A stretch of DNA of 63,118 bases, from contig JADIIX010000134.1 in assembly GCA_027604505.1 (NCBI GenBank), forward strand, positions 1 to 63,118, in the 5' to 3' direction. Shown piece by piece: positions 12,213-22,784 of this stretch (its first letter is position 1; each line of letters opens with the position of its first letter). The translations under genes and the position numbers were made by a program. The stretch is from Gonapodya sp. JEL0774 (Eukaryota > Monoblepharomycota > Monoblepharidomycetes > Monoblepharidales > Gonapodyaceae). The notes beneath the pieces were generated by a model that worked only from the letters and a program-made list of their open reading frames with translations, was not told where the DNA came from and did not search any database.

Positions 12213-12728
12213 CTTGATTGTTTGGTTGGTTGCTCAAAATTGTTTCGGGGGACCCCGCACTATCAAGCATTAGCGTCGTTCATTATGGAGCGCACCTGAC
12301 TACCCCACGTTCATACCGGGCGGACATATTATGATTAGGCAAGCACTTAAATGGAGCTAGTTTATGAAGTCTGCTTCTGCTGCTCATCCTTTTACCGATG
12401 TCGGCCTGTGGTGAGGGAGTTGTATACCAAAAGTCGGAGCCGGAACGGCCTCGGGGAGTGAAACTTAATCACGCGTCCTCATGCGTACGGCTCATAAATG
12501 ATGACTTTTGGTGTGTTTTTTGTGTCTCCAAAGTACGCCGAACTTTATGGTTCGGTGTGGCGCCACTCCGCCGTTGTCTCGCTCGGATGTGTGTGCCTCA
12601 CTGTTTTCATGGGCCCACCAGGAGGCCACAGATTTCGCCTGTTCTCCTCAAACTTGTTTTTGGAAATCAGCGCTGTTCTGGCCGTCCAAAGCGACATCAG
12701 AGGAAAAGACTGCGCAGTGAAATCTTGA
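12213..12728. other. divergent intergenic region
   Basis: This lies between the minus-strand gene starting at 12212 and the plus-strand receptor starting at 12729, so it probably holds both promoters. Open frames over 12398-12892 overlap the receptor start and show no recognisable protein. Confidence 0.35.
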
Positions 12729-15700
12729 TTGTCGAATTGGAAACTCGAAACATCGCAAATTTACAACGAAATTATGATTTTGGCCCGCCGTGCTCGTTGG
12801 GGTGGATGCTTCGCACTGCTGCTCTGCTTCCTGATCGTGGCATCGACTCCACAGCGCGCTGCAGCGCAGATTTGTGCGGAGAAGAGTTGTAACGGAAGGT
12901 GCATTGGAATATTCGAGGATTGTGTGAGTGCTTCCCCTGTGCAATCGGCTGCCCAACTTCAAAGTCACTGGCCTCTCTCAACACCAACGAACGACCAACT
13001 CCAAAAGCCGCCTGCACCTCCTCCTCCTCCAACGCCGCCACCGCCACCGCCCCCACCGCCCCCACCTCCTCCTCCTGCTGTACCGCCCCCACCCGCTGTT
13101 ACCCCTCCTCCTCCACCACCGGCGGTCACTCCGCCTCCTCCTCCTCCTCCTCCTCCTCCCCCTCCCGCCGTCACTCCTCCTCCCTCGGCCCCTCCACCTC
13201 CGGCCGTCGTTCCTCCTCCTGCCACTCCACCTCCGCCTGGGGTGTCAGCACCGCGTAAGTTGCACGTGTACGAAACTTATATCTCCCCTCCCGATAGTCT
13301 CTACTCCATCTGCTTGTGACACTCATCGGAAACCGTATTGCAACAGCGTCTCCTCCTCCTCCAGCCGCCACCGCAGGTGCACCACCAGCGGCCCAGCCTA
13401 CCGACGCCAACGGAGCCACTCTGGCGCCTTGTGAGTATTCGTGATGCTTCTCTACGCTCCCGTTCGCGCACTTTTTGATGTTGCGGGATCGCGATGCAAA
13501 ATCTTCCCACTCAAATTGTTCCTCCTCTTTGCACTCACAGCGCCCGCCCCCACATCTACCGCCGCCCCACCCGGAGGTACCTATGCTCCCTCCTCCAGTT
13601 CGTCCGGATCAGGAATCGGAGCGGGCGCCATTGTCGCTCCCGGATCTCCACCAGCGTCTGGCGGTGGATCGAGCGACACGACGGGCAGCACGGGCTCCGG
13701 CTCGGGTTCAGCGGGTTCAGGCGCTTCAAGTGGCAGCAGCACCGTCGCACCACCTCCTGCACCTGCATCCAGTTCGAGCTTGGCCGGTCCCATCGGTGGA
13801 GCCGTGGGCGGGACTGTCGCACTCCTCGTGGGCGGGCTGGTCGCATATCGGTTCATGCGAAACAAGGGCACCACGAACCGTCCTGATGCGTAAGTGCGCG
13901 TGACGCGTGACTCTTTGTGTTTCGTGGCTGCCGGACCTCCCAGCGCACCTCACCCTCACCGCTTTCTGTGTTCCCTCCCCCCTACGAATCCCTAGCAAAT
14001 CCACAAACACCCTCAACTACGTCAGCAGGAGGCCGAGTTCCCGCACATCCGATGGGAACGGGCCATCTCCTTCGTCTCGTCAACTGAAAAGCTATAGCAA
14101 CCTGGGAAGTTCCGCCGCTCCGTCAATCTACAATGACGATCACGTCGCCGACTCCACAGCAGTGGCCCCACCGGCATCGACCAAATCTTCCACCAGAACG
14201 CGCATAAACGTCGATTCGAAATCCACCAGGAGCGGTGCGTCCAATGGCGACCAACATTCCGACAAGGGATCCTTCCAGCGGAGCGCGGTGACCTCAACCA
14301 AGATACACTCCCGGCAGTCGGGCAAGTAAGTGAGAGTGGGGTTGGCCAGGAGTGTGCCATCACGTGGCGCTACGCTCTTCTCCTTGTTCTTCACTCGTGC
14401 TCACCGAATCGTGTGTTCCACCCTTGTAAGTGCCCCAAGCACACACGCAGCGACCAGTGGCTCCGACGAGCCCGCGTCGCATTCCTCCTTGTCTGTTCCT
14501 CCCTCCTTGAACCCAGCGGATCGATCGTTGGACGACGACTCTCGCAGTCACGAAACCATGGAGAATGGTGCAAGTTGGCTCGAGTGGGCGGATGGAGGAG
14601 TTCCGGTGGGTTTTGAAGGAGGCGAGCTGAACCTCGCTCTGGTCACCCGCAGGAGGTGTACTTTTTCTGTTGTTGCCGTGCGACTACTAACCTGCCTTCT
14701 GACTCTATGTAACTGGGTTTCTGTCATGCATAAGATTCACGTATGTAGAAGTTTTGGTGCACCCCTGGTGTGCAAATTTAGCTCACTGATCCTCGCCCGT
14801 CTTGCTCTCCCACAGCCACTGTTCCATTACTTTGCCGCCCCGCTCAACCTTCTCCACGAAACCAGTCTCCCTTTTCAAGGTCAACCTTGGCTGGTGCTGG
14901 AAAAGGTGAGGATCGAGTCCCTCCCTGGTCAGGTCTCGAATCGATGCCGCCAATCGCTGGCTGTCTTGTCTCGTAATAATTTGTTCCCTCCCACCAGTAC
15001 AATCCCGTGAATGAGGATGAGATCGCTCTATTCCCGATGAATGCAGTGAGCTTACAAGCTATCTTCAGAGATGGGTGGGGCTACGGAACGAACGTGAGTT
15101 GCGGTACCCTCGTTATGTGTCCGCGTCGAGCAGGGCGTATAACATAGCTCGGACCGTCCCATTGCAGCTCACGACAGGGGCGATTGGAATGTTGTAAGTA
15201 CTCATTTGGTCATGGATAATGGCAGTGACCGAATTCCATCCACGACAACTCAACCATAACTCTTTTGTTCCCGACGCTGACATTCTCTAAACAACTACAG
15301 CCCTCTGTAAGTATCTATGTGGACATTTTGACTGCCGTTTTGATCCGTAAACCATCATTCAAAACCCCAGGGATTACCTTGACCTCTCCCCGCTTGGAAT
15401 TTCTCCTCCTCGTTCCGGTACCAACTCCCTTGCGCGCTCGTCGTCGCTGCTTCGCGGCACACCTGCATCGAAATCTGGCTCATTTGTCAGTGGATCAAAC
15501 GGCAGTGGCCGCACGGCAACAATACGGAGTACCTCGGCTGTGGCCAACACCCAACTGGTGAATTGAGACGTCGTGGTCGATCTCGGTATCAACGAATACG
15601 CTCTGACCACACCGCTTGCTGCCTTGAATATTGTGCATATTAGCTCACTGATCCCTCCCGCCGCGGCGTCGATGTTCGAGGCCCCGAGCTGGGAGCTGTC

Positions 15701-16081
15701 GCAAACCCTTTCCAGTCACAAAACCTCGTGCCGTCATCGTCCATGTTTCCACAACCCTCCAACTACCAGAAGTTCCACTCTGCTGCAATGCAACTCATTC
15801 CGACAGAAGTAATGGCACTGCCGTCGTTTAGCCAACTCCCCGTGGATCAATTGGGGTCAAGTGCCTACGGTGGCGGCGGGGTCCCTGGCTACGGTAGCAT
15901 GGCACCCTCCTCTGGTTACAATCATCTCCCATCGCAACCACCGTCTGCGTACGGAGGTGGTGGCTCGCTCAGGACAGTGTCACAGAGATGGAACCCGGGA
16001 GATGTTGCAGCCGTCGGATTTGGTGTCGGAGTCCCATACCAAGGCGGCGTTGTTCTGCCCCGAAAGGACGGAGTGTCTTGA
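12729..16081 (+). CDS. proline-rich receptor-like membrane protein with cytoplasmic SH3 domain (paralog 3)
   Basis: Eleven exons are proposed: 12729-13254, 13347-13430, 13541-13889, 13996-14325, 14431 to about 14605, 14816-14905, 14998-15093, 15168-15193, 15301-15306, 15371-15557 and 15644-16081. All phases close if the fifth exon ends at 14605. A signal peptide (FALLLCFLIVASTPQ) precedes a short Cys motif (CAEKSCNGRC), then an extensin-like poly-proline stretch, a Ser/Gly stalk, one membrane helix (GPIGGAVGGTVALLVGGLVA) and a basic segment. A Ser-rich linker leads to an SH3 domain (VNEDEIALFP, AIFRDGWGYGTNLTTGAIG, MFPLDYLDL) and a Gly/Tyr/Pro tail. It lacks the leucine-rich repeats of the two upstream paralogs but keeps the same membrane-SH3-tail plan, including a shared DVRGP motif in the tail. 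A later ATG at 12774 is an alternative start. The proline tract could anchor the protein in the cell wall; that is inference. Confidence 0.78.
13010..13245 (+). repeat. poly-proline coding low-complexity tract
   Basis: Runs of CCT/CCG/CCA/CCC codons encode nearly uninterrupted proline broken by AV, T and S (PPAVTPPPP units). Being upstream of the membrane helix, the tract is predicted to lie outside the cell. Such tracts expand and contract easily, so length may vary between strains. Confidence 0.85.
15301..15306 (+). other. 6-nt micro-exon inside the SH3 domain
   Basis: The hexamer CCCTCT is flanked by acag and gtaagt. Splicing GGAATGTT (ending 15193) + CCCTCT + GGATTACC (from 15371) yields GMFPLDYLDL, matching the final strand of the SH3 domains of both paralogs (GVVPLECL, GTVPLDCL). 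Skipping it keeps frame but removes two residues (Phe-Pro) of the conserved ALYDY-type SH3 core. Confidence 0.7.
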
Positions 16082-16665
16082 GATTAGTTGGCACTGGATG
16101 AAATGGACTCTGTTCCTATTCTTGATCGTGGTCGGTCTGACGTATATGCTGGTTATGTACTGCCAGATGTGCAATTTTTATTCGACTTACGTACAATTAG
16201 CGGGCGTCACGTCTCTGATACAAATGTACAAGTCTCACGTGTAGAAATGATATACAATGGAAAGCAGACTCCAAAATACCATACAATGGATATGAGATCG
16301 ATTTTACTGGACGGCAGAAGAGTTCAACACGGGGATATGTACTGATCTGAAGAAGCTGCTAAGCTCCATATTTGCTCTTTGCCTAGTCAGAGCGCTGGCG
16401 TATTGAACCTTATCATAAGAGGTATTTGTCGTTTTTTGCGACCTCAGAATCACGACCCACCAGTAGAGTACTCTGATATATAAACAACATTTTACTAGTT
16501 ACGTATTGTACGTTCGGATACCTTATGTTACGGCAAAGCTTGATATTTTAAGATATGATAGACACCCCCACACATTACCAACGATTTGATCTTCAAATGA
16601 TTTCCGGCACGATACGTATCCAAGGATCCAACTCTCCCAACGCCATTTTAGCACTCTTGAATAGG
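16082..16665. other. intergenic region between convergent genes
   Basis: Both neighbours end here, so it holds two 3' flanks. It is AT-rich toward 16480-16560. An open frame at 16088-16345 has no supporting feature. Confidence 0.4.
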
Positions 16666-19600
16666 TTACTGGTTTCTGCAACTCTTGTCCTTCTTCTTGT
16701 CTTTACCAGCTTTGGCTGCCTTTTCTTTACCCTTGACTGTGGCGGGTGCAGTGCCGGTGGACGTGGGGGCGGATGCAACAGCCGGCGCGGGTTTGGGTGC
16801 TGGTAGCAGGAAGTGTTTAGGTGACTCAGCAGTGAACTACTCAAGATCGTTTCATTCAAGTCTCACCTGCTGAGGGCGCAAGTGCCTCGGCCGTCACAGA
16901 TGGACCTTCGGGCAGGGATGCCGCAGTGAGGACTTTCGCTGCAGCCCAGCCATATGAGCTTAGTGGTTTGACACCAAGGAAGTATATCCCGATTCACACT
17001 TACCTGTGGCCATAGGATCAGTTGACGCCTCAGCGACGGCAGCCACTGTACTTTCTCCTGCCTCTTCCTTGAACAGAGGGGTTACTGTCTCAGTGATCGC
17101 TTGCGATGACAAGACAGACTTGTCGTCCACAGCAGCCGGTTGCCCTGACACCGTATCAGCGGAGGGCACATCAGCCACTGGAGGCATATCAGCGGCTTCA
17201 GTAGGAGCATCAGCTACAGTTTCGTCAGCGGGGACAACAAGTGCAGCTGTTTCTGCATCGGGTTTTTCGATGGTCTCTTTAGGAGTAGAAGCAGGAACCC
17301 CATCAGCCTCCGTCGCAGCGACAGTCGCTGGATCACCGTCACCCTGGCCGCCGTCAACCTGGGGAGAAGAAGTTTCAACGGCTGGGACAACCGTATCCTC
17401 AATTACTTCTGGTTTCGCGTCTCCGGCAGGTTCCACTGCGAGGATTCCAGCAGGTTCCGCCGCAAGAGCAGTTCCCTCACCCACGATTTGCAATATTCCT
17501 TCCTCAACCTCAACCTCCGATCCCACCTTTCTCGCTGTATCATCGGAACCTACGGTTGTTGGTTCTGCATCGCCGGTTGCCGGTTCTGTATCACTAGTTG
17601 GAATAGTTGGAGGCTCAGCATCAGCAGTTGCGGGTTCAGCATCACCAGCTGCAGGTTCCGCTGCAGCTTCTGGATCATCCTTGGTAGTCCCTTCTGAGAC
17701 TGATGGGTTCACCGAAGCACTGGTGCTGGTTTCTTCTGCTGGCAGTGCAGTGGGCGCTTCTGTAGACTTGTTGACGGCAGAATCCGGCTGCTCGATCGGG
17801 TTTTCGGTACCCGGGTCGTTTGATGTCGGTGGAGCATTGGCCGGAGTGATCACCTCAGGCAGCAATGGAGCATAGGTGTCCTCAGAAGGAAATGGACTCG
17901 ACGGGGGAGACGATGCCGCCTCGCTACTGGCCACTGAGCCCTTCACGTATGGCTTTCGCTTAACTGTGACGATTGAACAGCTCAGATCAGTAAAAACTGA
18001 ACTGAATCAAATCGTGCCAAAACAACAGGCATTACTCACATTCATCTTTGGCCCGTTCTTTCTCCTCAATGTATGAGGAAAATTTACCGATCAATGCAGA
18101 AACCTTTCCTGACGGTTTGGGTTTCTCGACAGATGAAGCGCCATACGAGCTCGAAGAGGAGTACCCGCCGCTGCTCGAGAGGTACGAAGGTTTGGTAGTA
18201 GTTGCAGATCCCTTAAGCCAGTTTGGCTTCTCTGTGGAGATGGCAGTTGGCAAAGTGGGTCCTCCGAAGTTCGGTTTGGGTTTTGAGACAGTTGGCTTGG
18301 GAAGCTCCTTCCGAGTGATAACGATGGGCTCCGGAGTCGGCGCAGGTGTAACAGAGGTAACCGCGGCAGACGATACCTCCTCCGCTACTGGCTTTTCCTG
18401 CACCAACGGCTCGTCCTCTATGACTGGGATGTCCGTTGGTGTTTCTTTGGGCACTACGTTCTCTTCAATAGACGTCTCCTCTGGTGCGGATGCGCTGGCC
18501 GGCTCCGTTTCCCTCCTAACAACAGACGCCACAGCAGCTGTTGCCCCCGCTGCTACTGCTGTGAGAGCTGCGACAGTTGATTCAGTGGTTGAAGTTTTCT
18601 CCCCTGCCTCTGGAACTGACGCTGGATCTACTTCTGGTGTCTCGTGGGGTGTATCTTCCGACTTCACCGCCACCATTTCTGGTGGCTCAATAATTGACGT
18701 TGGTGGCATTTCAACCGCTGTCTCAACCTCAACTGAGGCTATGGGATCGTCTGACACCTTTATCGACGCCATAACTTCTTCACCTAGAACTTTCTCCACT
18801 TGCACAGAATTATGAATCTCTCGGAGAGTCGCATCTGGCTCAGAAGCCTCAGCTTTGTCGAGCTCTACATATCCTTCTGATGCTTTGGATGCAACGAACT
18901 CAACCTCGGACACCACGCTACTTGGAACAGCTTTAGCCTCCACTTCCTCCTGTGGTGACTCGGCGAATGCCGCCGCTGGCGTCTCATCAGCAGCTGGTTC
19001 CACATACGTTTCGGACACTGGTTGACCGATCTTCAATGTTGCTTCGTCCAGCTTCGCATGCTCTTCCTCAACCACCGCAACCTCAACATCGGGTGCCACG
19101 ATTTGCGACTTGTCGGAAGCATCAAGAGCCTCAGGTTCCATTGCAGCATCGCTCGGAGACGCAGGCTGCTCTAAAGTCGTTGAAGATTCAGGGACGGCCC
19201 CCTCTGTGATGACATTTTCAATCCCCGAAGAGCTGATCTCAGGGGTAGACTCTTGAGGAACAACTTCTTCCTCCACTGGCACAACATATTCTCCCGCACT
19301 TTCAATTGTAGCGATATCCTCTACTGGGGCGATGTCTCCAGCTAACTTTTCAGCAGGGGCGATGACCTCTTCGATTAATGGTGGAAGACTGCCCTTGGAT
19401 TCCTCCGGTGGTGCACTGGTCGTATGGAAGTATTCTGTCGCAATTTCTTCAACTCTACCTTCGATCTCCGTAGTTGCATCGTCCAGTACTACTGGTTCTG
19501 AGGCTTGGGCGGTTATTGTGGTCGCTGCGTCTTCCACAGGCTCGGTGGCGTCAACTCGCTGCAGCTCCACAACCGTTTCACTAGTTTTCTCTGTGACCTC

Positions 19601-22600
19601 CTCCCCTGGGGTCTCGATGACAGGGACCGAATCCGTGTCAATGATCGTGAGTGTTGGTACCACAACCGTTTCAGAAAATAGTTCCACTTCAGTTTTGGTT
19701 TGGGCATCCTCAGATAACTCGGCTGGCACTGCCGACGGAGCTTCTTCAATCCCAGATGCTACTAAAATCGGATCCTCAACTGCTTGGGACTCGGATGGTA
19801 ATGTATCCGCTTTCTCCGGAACGTCCTCCCTCGCAGCTGGGGCCTCTGCTTCCGAGTCCACAGCGGCCGCTGGCTCCTCTACTGAGGTCGACGCTTCTTC
19901 CGGCTCCAGTGTAGGGGCCACTTCCGTCGATTCAGGCTCAACGACGGTCTCTAGAACCGACCCGGGCTCCCGGGCTGCCGCCGTAGTAGATTCTTCGCGC
20001 TCGAGGAATGCCTCCGGAGTCGACTCTTCGGGCTCTGATGCAGCTCGCAGGCTGAGTTTTTGGGGCTCTGGTGCGACCTCCGGAGTCAGTTTCTCTTCCA
20101 TCGTATCCGACTCAATGGGATCAGCAGTTTCCTCTGTCAATATCTTCTCCACCACCTGAGGTGACTCCACTGTGGGGATGTCCACAGCAGTTTCTGCAAC
20201 AGTTTCACCCGCAGTTTCAGCGATGGCGACCTCCTTTGTGGCCTCCTCGATTGGGATAGGTACATCCTCGACCATTACAGATTCGGCGCTAGGTGCCTCC
20301 TCCTCAATCACAGCTGGCTCCACCTCGGTCAACTCTTCTCCCACGGCAGGTCCAGTTTCCTCGGTTGGTGTATCGGTGACAATAATCGGAGATTCGCTAT
20401 TAGACTCCTCCACGGCGGAAGCCTTGACTGCAACTGGCACCTCTTCGACAATAGGTGCTTCCTCCACTGTTACAGATTCGGCGCTCGGTGCTTCCTCCTC
20501 AATCACAGCTGGCTTCTCCTCGGTCAACTCTTCTCCCACTGCAGGTCCAGCCTTCTCGGCTGGTGTATCGGTGGCAGGAATGGGAGTTTCGCTGACAGAC
20601 TCCTCCACGGCGGAAGCCTCGACTGCAACTGGCACCTCTTCGACAACAGCTCCCTCATCTTTCGCTGGTAGAACCTCAGTGGCAGACAAATCTTCGGTGA
20701 CGGTTGCGTCCTCCTCTGTGGATAGAGGGATATGTGGCGCCACCGACATTTCGGCATCAGCAGTCTCTTCAACAGGATCAGCCGTCTCCACAGTGACTAT
20801 TGGTTCCTCGATCGTGAGTGGGGCAGCAGAAACCTCTTTGTCAGAAACGACAGCCTCCTCGAGATCCCCTGCGGGTACATCCTCAGTGGCTGCCTCGTCT
20901 TCGGCTGTGACTTGTGGTTCGGCAACCACTGGAACTTCTTGGTCTGCGTCGACAGTAGGCACCTCCGGGACAGCAGAATCGCCAGCAGGGTTCGCCGTTT
21001 CCCTAAGTGGAGCAACGATAGCGTCTTCCACCACGGTGGATGGCTCCTCTTTTGCTTCATCCACTGCAACTGGCACTTCACTCGAAGTGCCGGCAACTGA
21101 AGTCTCGCCCGCAGTCACATCCTCCTCCACAGCTGTGGGTCCATTCTTGATGACGGCGAGGAGTTCGCTGGGAGTGGCGGTCGTCTCTTCCACAGAAGCA
21201 AGCTCCTTCGCGGCGACGACCGGGTCCATGATGAGAACAGTGTTTTCGACTGTGGCGGGAGTTGAGCCAAGAGCTTCGACGGTTGTTATGTGCTCGGCAA
21301 TAGTGCGCGGAGCCTCCTCGTTTGATACCATCTCCTCGGCCTTTGTTTCAGCTTCCTCTTCAACTCCTGCCAAAGTCTCGTCTTTACCGACGACCGATTC
21401 CACTAACGGAGGAGCCGGGATTCCATCGTTAGGTGCGGTCACTTGTGTTTGAGTGACCGGCAGGTTGACTGGTTCGCCTGGCGTTTCGTCATTGGACGCG
21501 GCTACAATTATTGCGGGTACATCTTCATCTCCGATCGGCTTCTCTGCGGGGGCTGCAGATATCTCCGCTACGACTGAGGTCTGTTCTTCCTCGATCTGGG
21601 GAGACTCCTTTACTGGAAGAACTGGCATCGTGATAGGGACAGGTTCCTCAACAGAGACGGTTTCTTCTATTGGGGGCAATGGCTTCTCCGCCGGGATCTG
21701 GGTCTCCACCGGGGATTCCACCTCCCCGGCCGAGGGGGCCGAGTAGGCAAGGATGCCAGCGCCCGACAAGGCGACCTTGGTGAGCTCGTAGACCTTTTCG
21801 GGAGTATCTACGCTGGATATCTATACAATCGTGGCGTTAGAATCATTGCGAAGCGCGGGTATGCAGCACAACATAGCACCGGTAAACGTACGGTCAAGAC
21901 CTTTTTCAACGCTTGGTACGATTGAATAACAGGGTAGCTCGTCTGGTGAAATGTGACAAATCTAAGAACAGAGATACGGCTAGAATTTAGTTATCCATCA
22001 AGGGAAAGCAGCCGTGTTTGGACTGACCGTTTTCGGATTGACTCAATATTGTCATCAGACCTTCCACTGGTCTCCCCCCTTTTCAGAAGTCTCTCAATAA
22101 GCTGTTCTTCAGTGCACTCAAAGTAAAGGACCACCTTTGGTGGGCCAAGATCCTTCTCGAAACGTTTGGCTTGGTCCATAGCCCTTGGGAAACCATCAAT
22201 TAAGAACAGGGTCTTGCCAGTCTCCTCGTTCTCAGTGATCGCGCGCTCAAGCAAGGATATAGTGATTTCGACGGGCACAATTTCTCCGTTTCTAATGCAA
22301 TCGCTAATCAGTGCCCCATACGGCGACAAGAAGTCGTCTTGTTCGGCTCGGAGGAGATCGCCTGCCGAGAGATGGCAGATTTCGGGGAAGTCTCGGGCAA
22401 GATTCTCACATTGAGTACCCTTGCATTCCGCAGTTGTTTCATCGTGGATTGATGGCCAATCGTGAGTTGCAATTCCAATGTTGGAACCAAGTGGCGCAAC
22501 ATGACGACGAAGGGTCAATCGAGGCCATCAACGACGGAAATCGGTGAATTCAAACATACCTTGCCGGCACCTGGACCACCCAGTACGAAAACAACGGTGG

Positions 22601-22607
22601 GGGCCAT
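16666..22607 (-). CDS. URA6: UMP-CMP kinase fused to a giant acidic Pro/Glu/Val/Ala-rich tail
   Basis: Seven exons (22560-22607, 22028-22419, 21892-21961, 18040-21820, 17004-17963, 16867-16938, 16666-16799) total 5457 nt, and every phase closes (1818 residues). Residues 1-190 are a complete nucleoside monophosphate kinase: P-loop GGPGAGKGTQ, GFPRAMDQ, and the lid RGETSGRSDDN typical of UMP-CMP kinases, which make UDP/CDP from UMP/CMP. The kinase ends at TPEKVYELTKVAL in the same exon that continues into about 1600 residues of acidic, Thr/Ser-containing low complexity (EEAPSAE, VEEVPVAVEA), then a Lys-rich end (KGKEKAAKAGKDKKKDK). The usual family length is about 190-230 residues. Because the join is inside one exon, the fusion does not depend on a splice choice. 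The tail function is unknown; it resembles disordered scaffold or entropic-bristle segments. Long open frames on the opposite strand here are compositional shadows. Confidence 0.88.
20281..20645 (-). repeat. 195-bp tandem duplication inside the acidic tail
   Basis: Two adjacent copies, about 20281-20475 and 20476-20645, share long near-identical blocks such as the one encoding EEEAPSAESV and AVGEELTE. The period of 195 nt is 65 codons, so frame is preserved. The rest of the tail is weaker, diverged repetition of the same alphabet, suggesting growth by in-frame duplication. Confidence 0.75.
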
Positions 22608-22784
22608 TTTCCACAACGTTGTGTGTGTTTGGGTGGGGGATGAGGGACTCACGAAGCACACACGCCAAAGCAGCCCACTGGCTTCGAAGTTTTTCAAAAC
22701 AGTTATAATATGAATCATAAACACTGGAATCACTCTGAAGTTTTTGTTGCTAGTTGGGATCACGTGAGTTGAAACTACAAGCCT

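Noticed and set aside
12928-13434. Leu/Arg/His-rich and Gly-only open frames over the proline tract, both strands
   Set aside because: These are frame-shifted and antisense readings of the CCN repeats and have no independent support.
17006-21746. Long plus-strand open frames of 275-426 codons rich in Ser/Ala/Val/Thr
   Set aside because: They are exact antisense shadows of the acidic minus-strand tail; its GAA/GTT/GCA/CCA codons read as Ser/Ala/Thr-rich frames on the other strand. The minus-strand model closes over seven exons, these do not.
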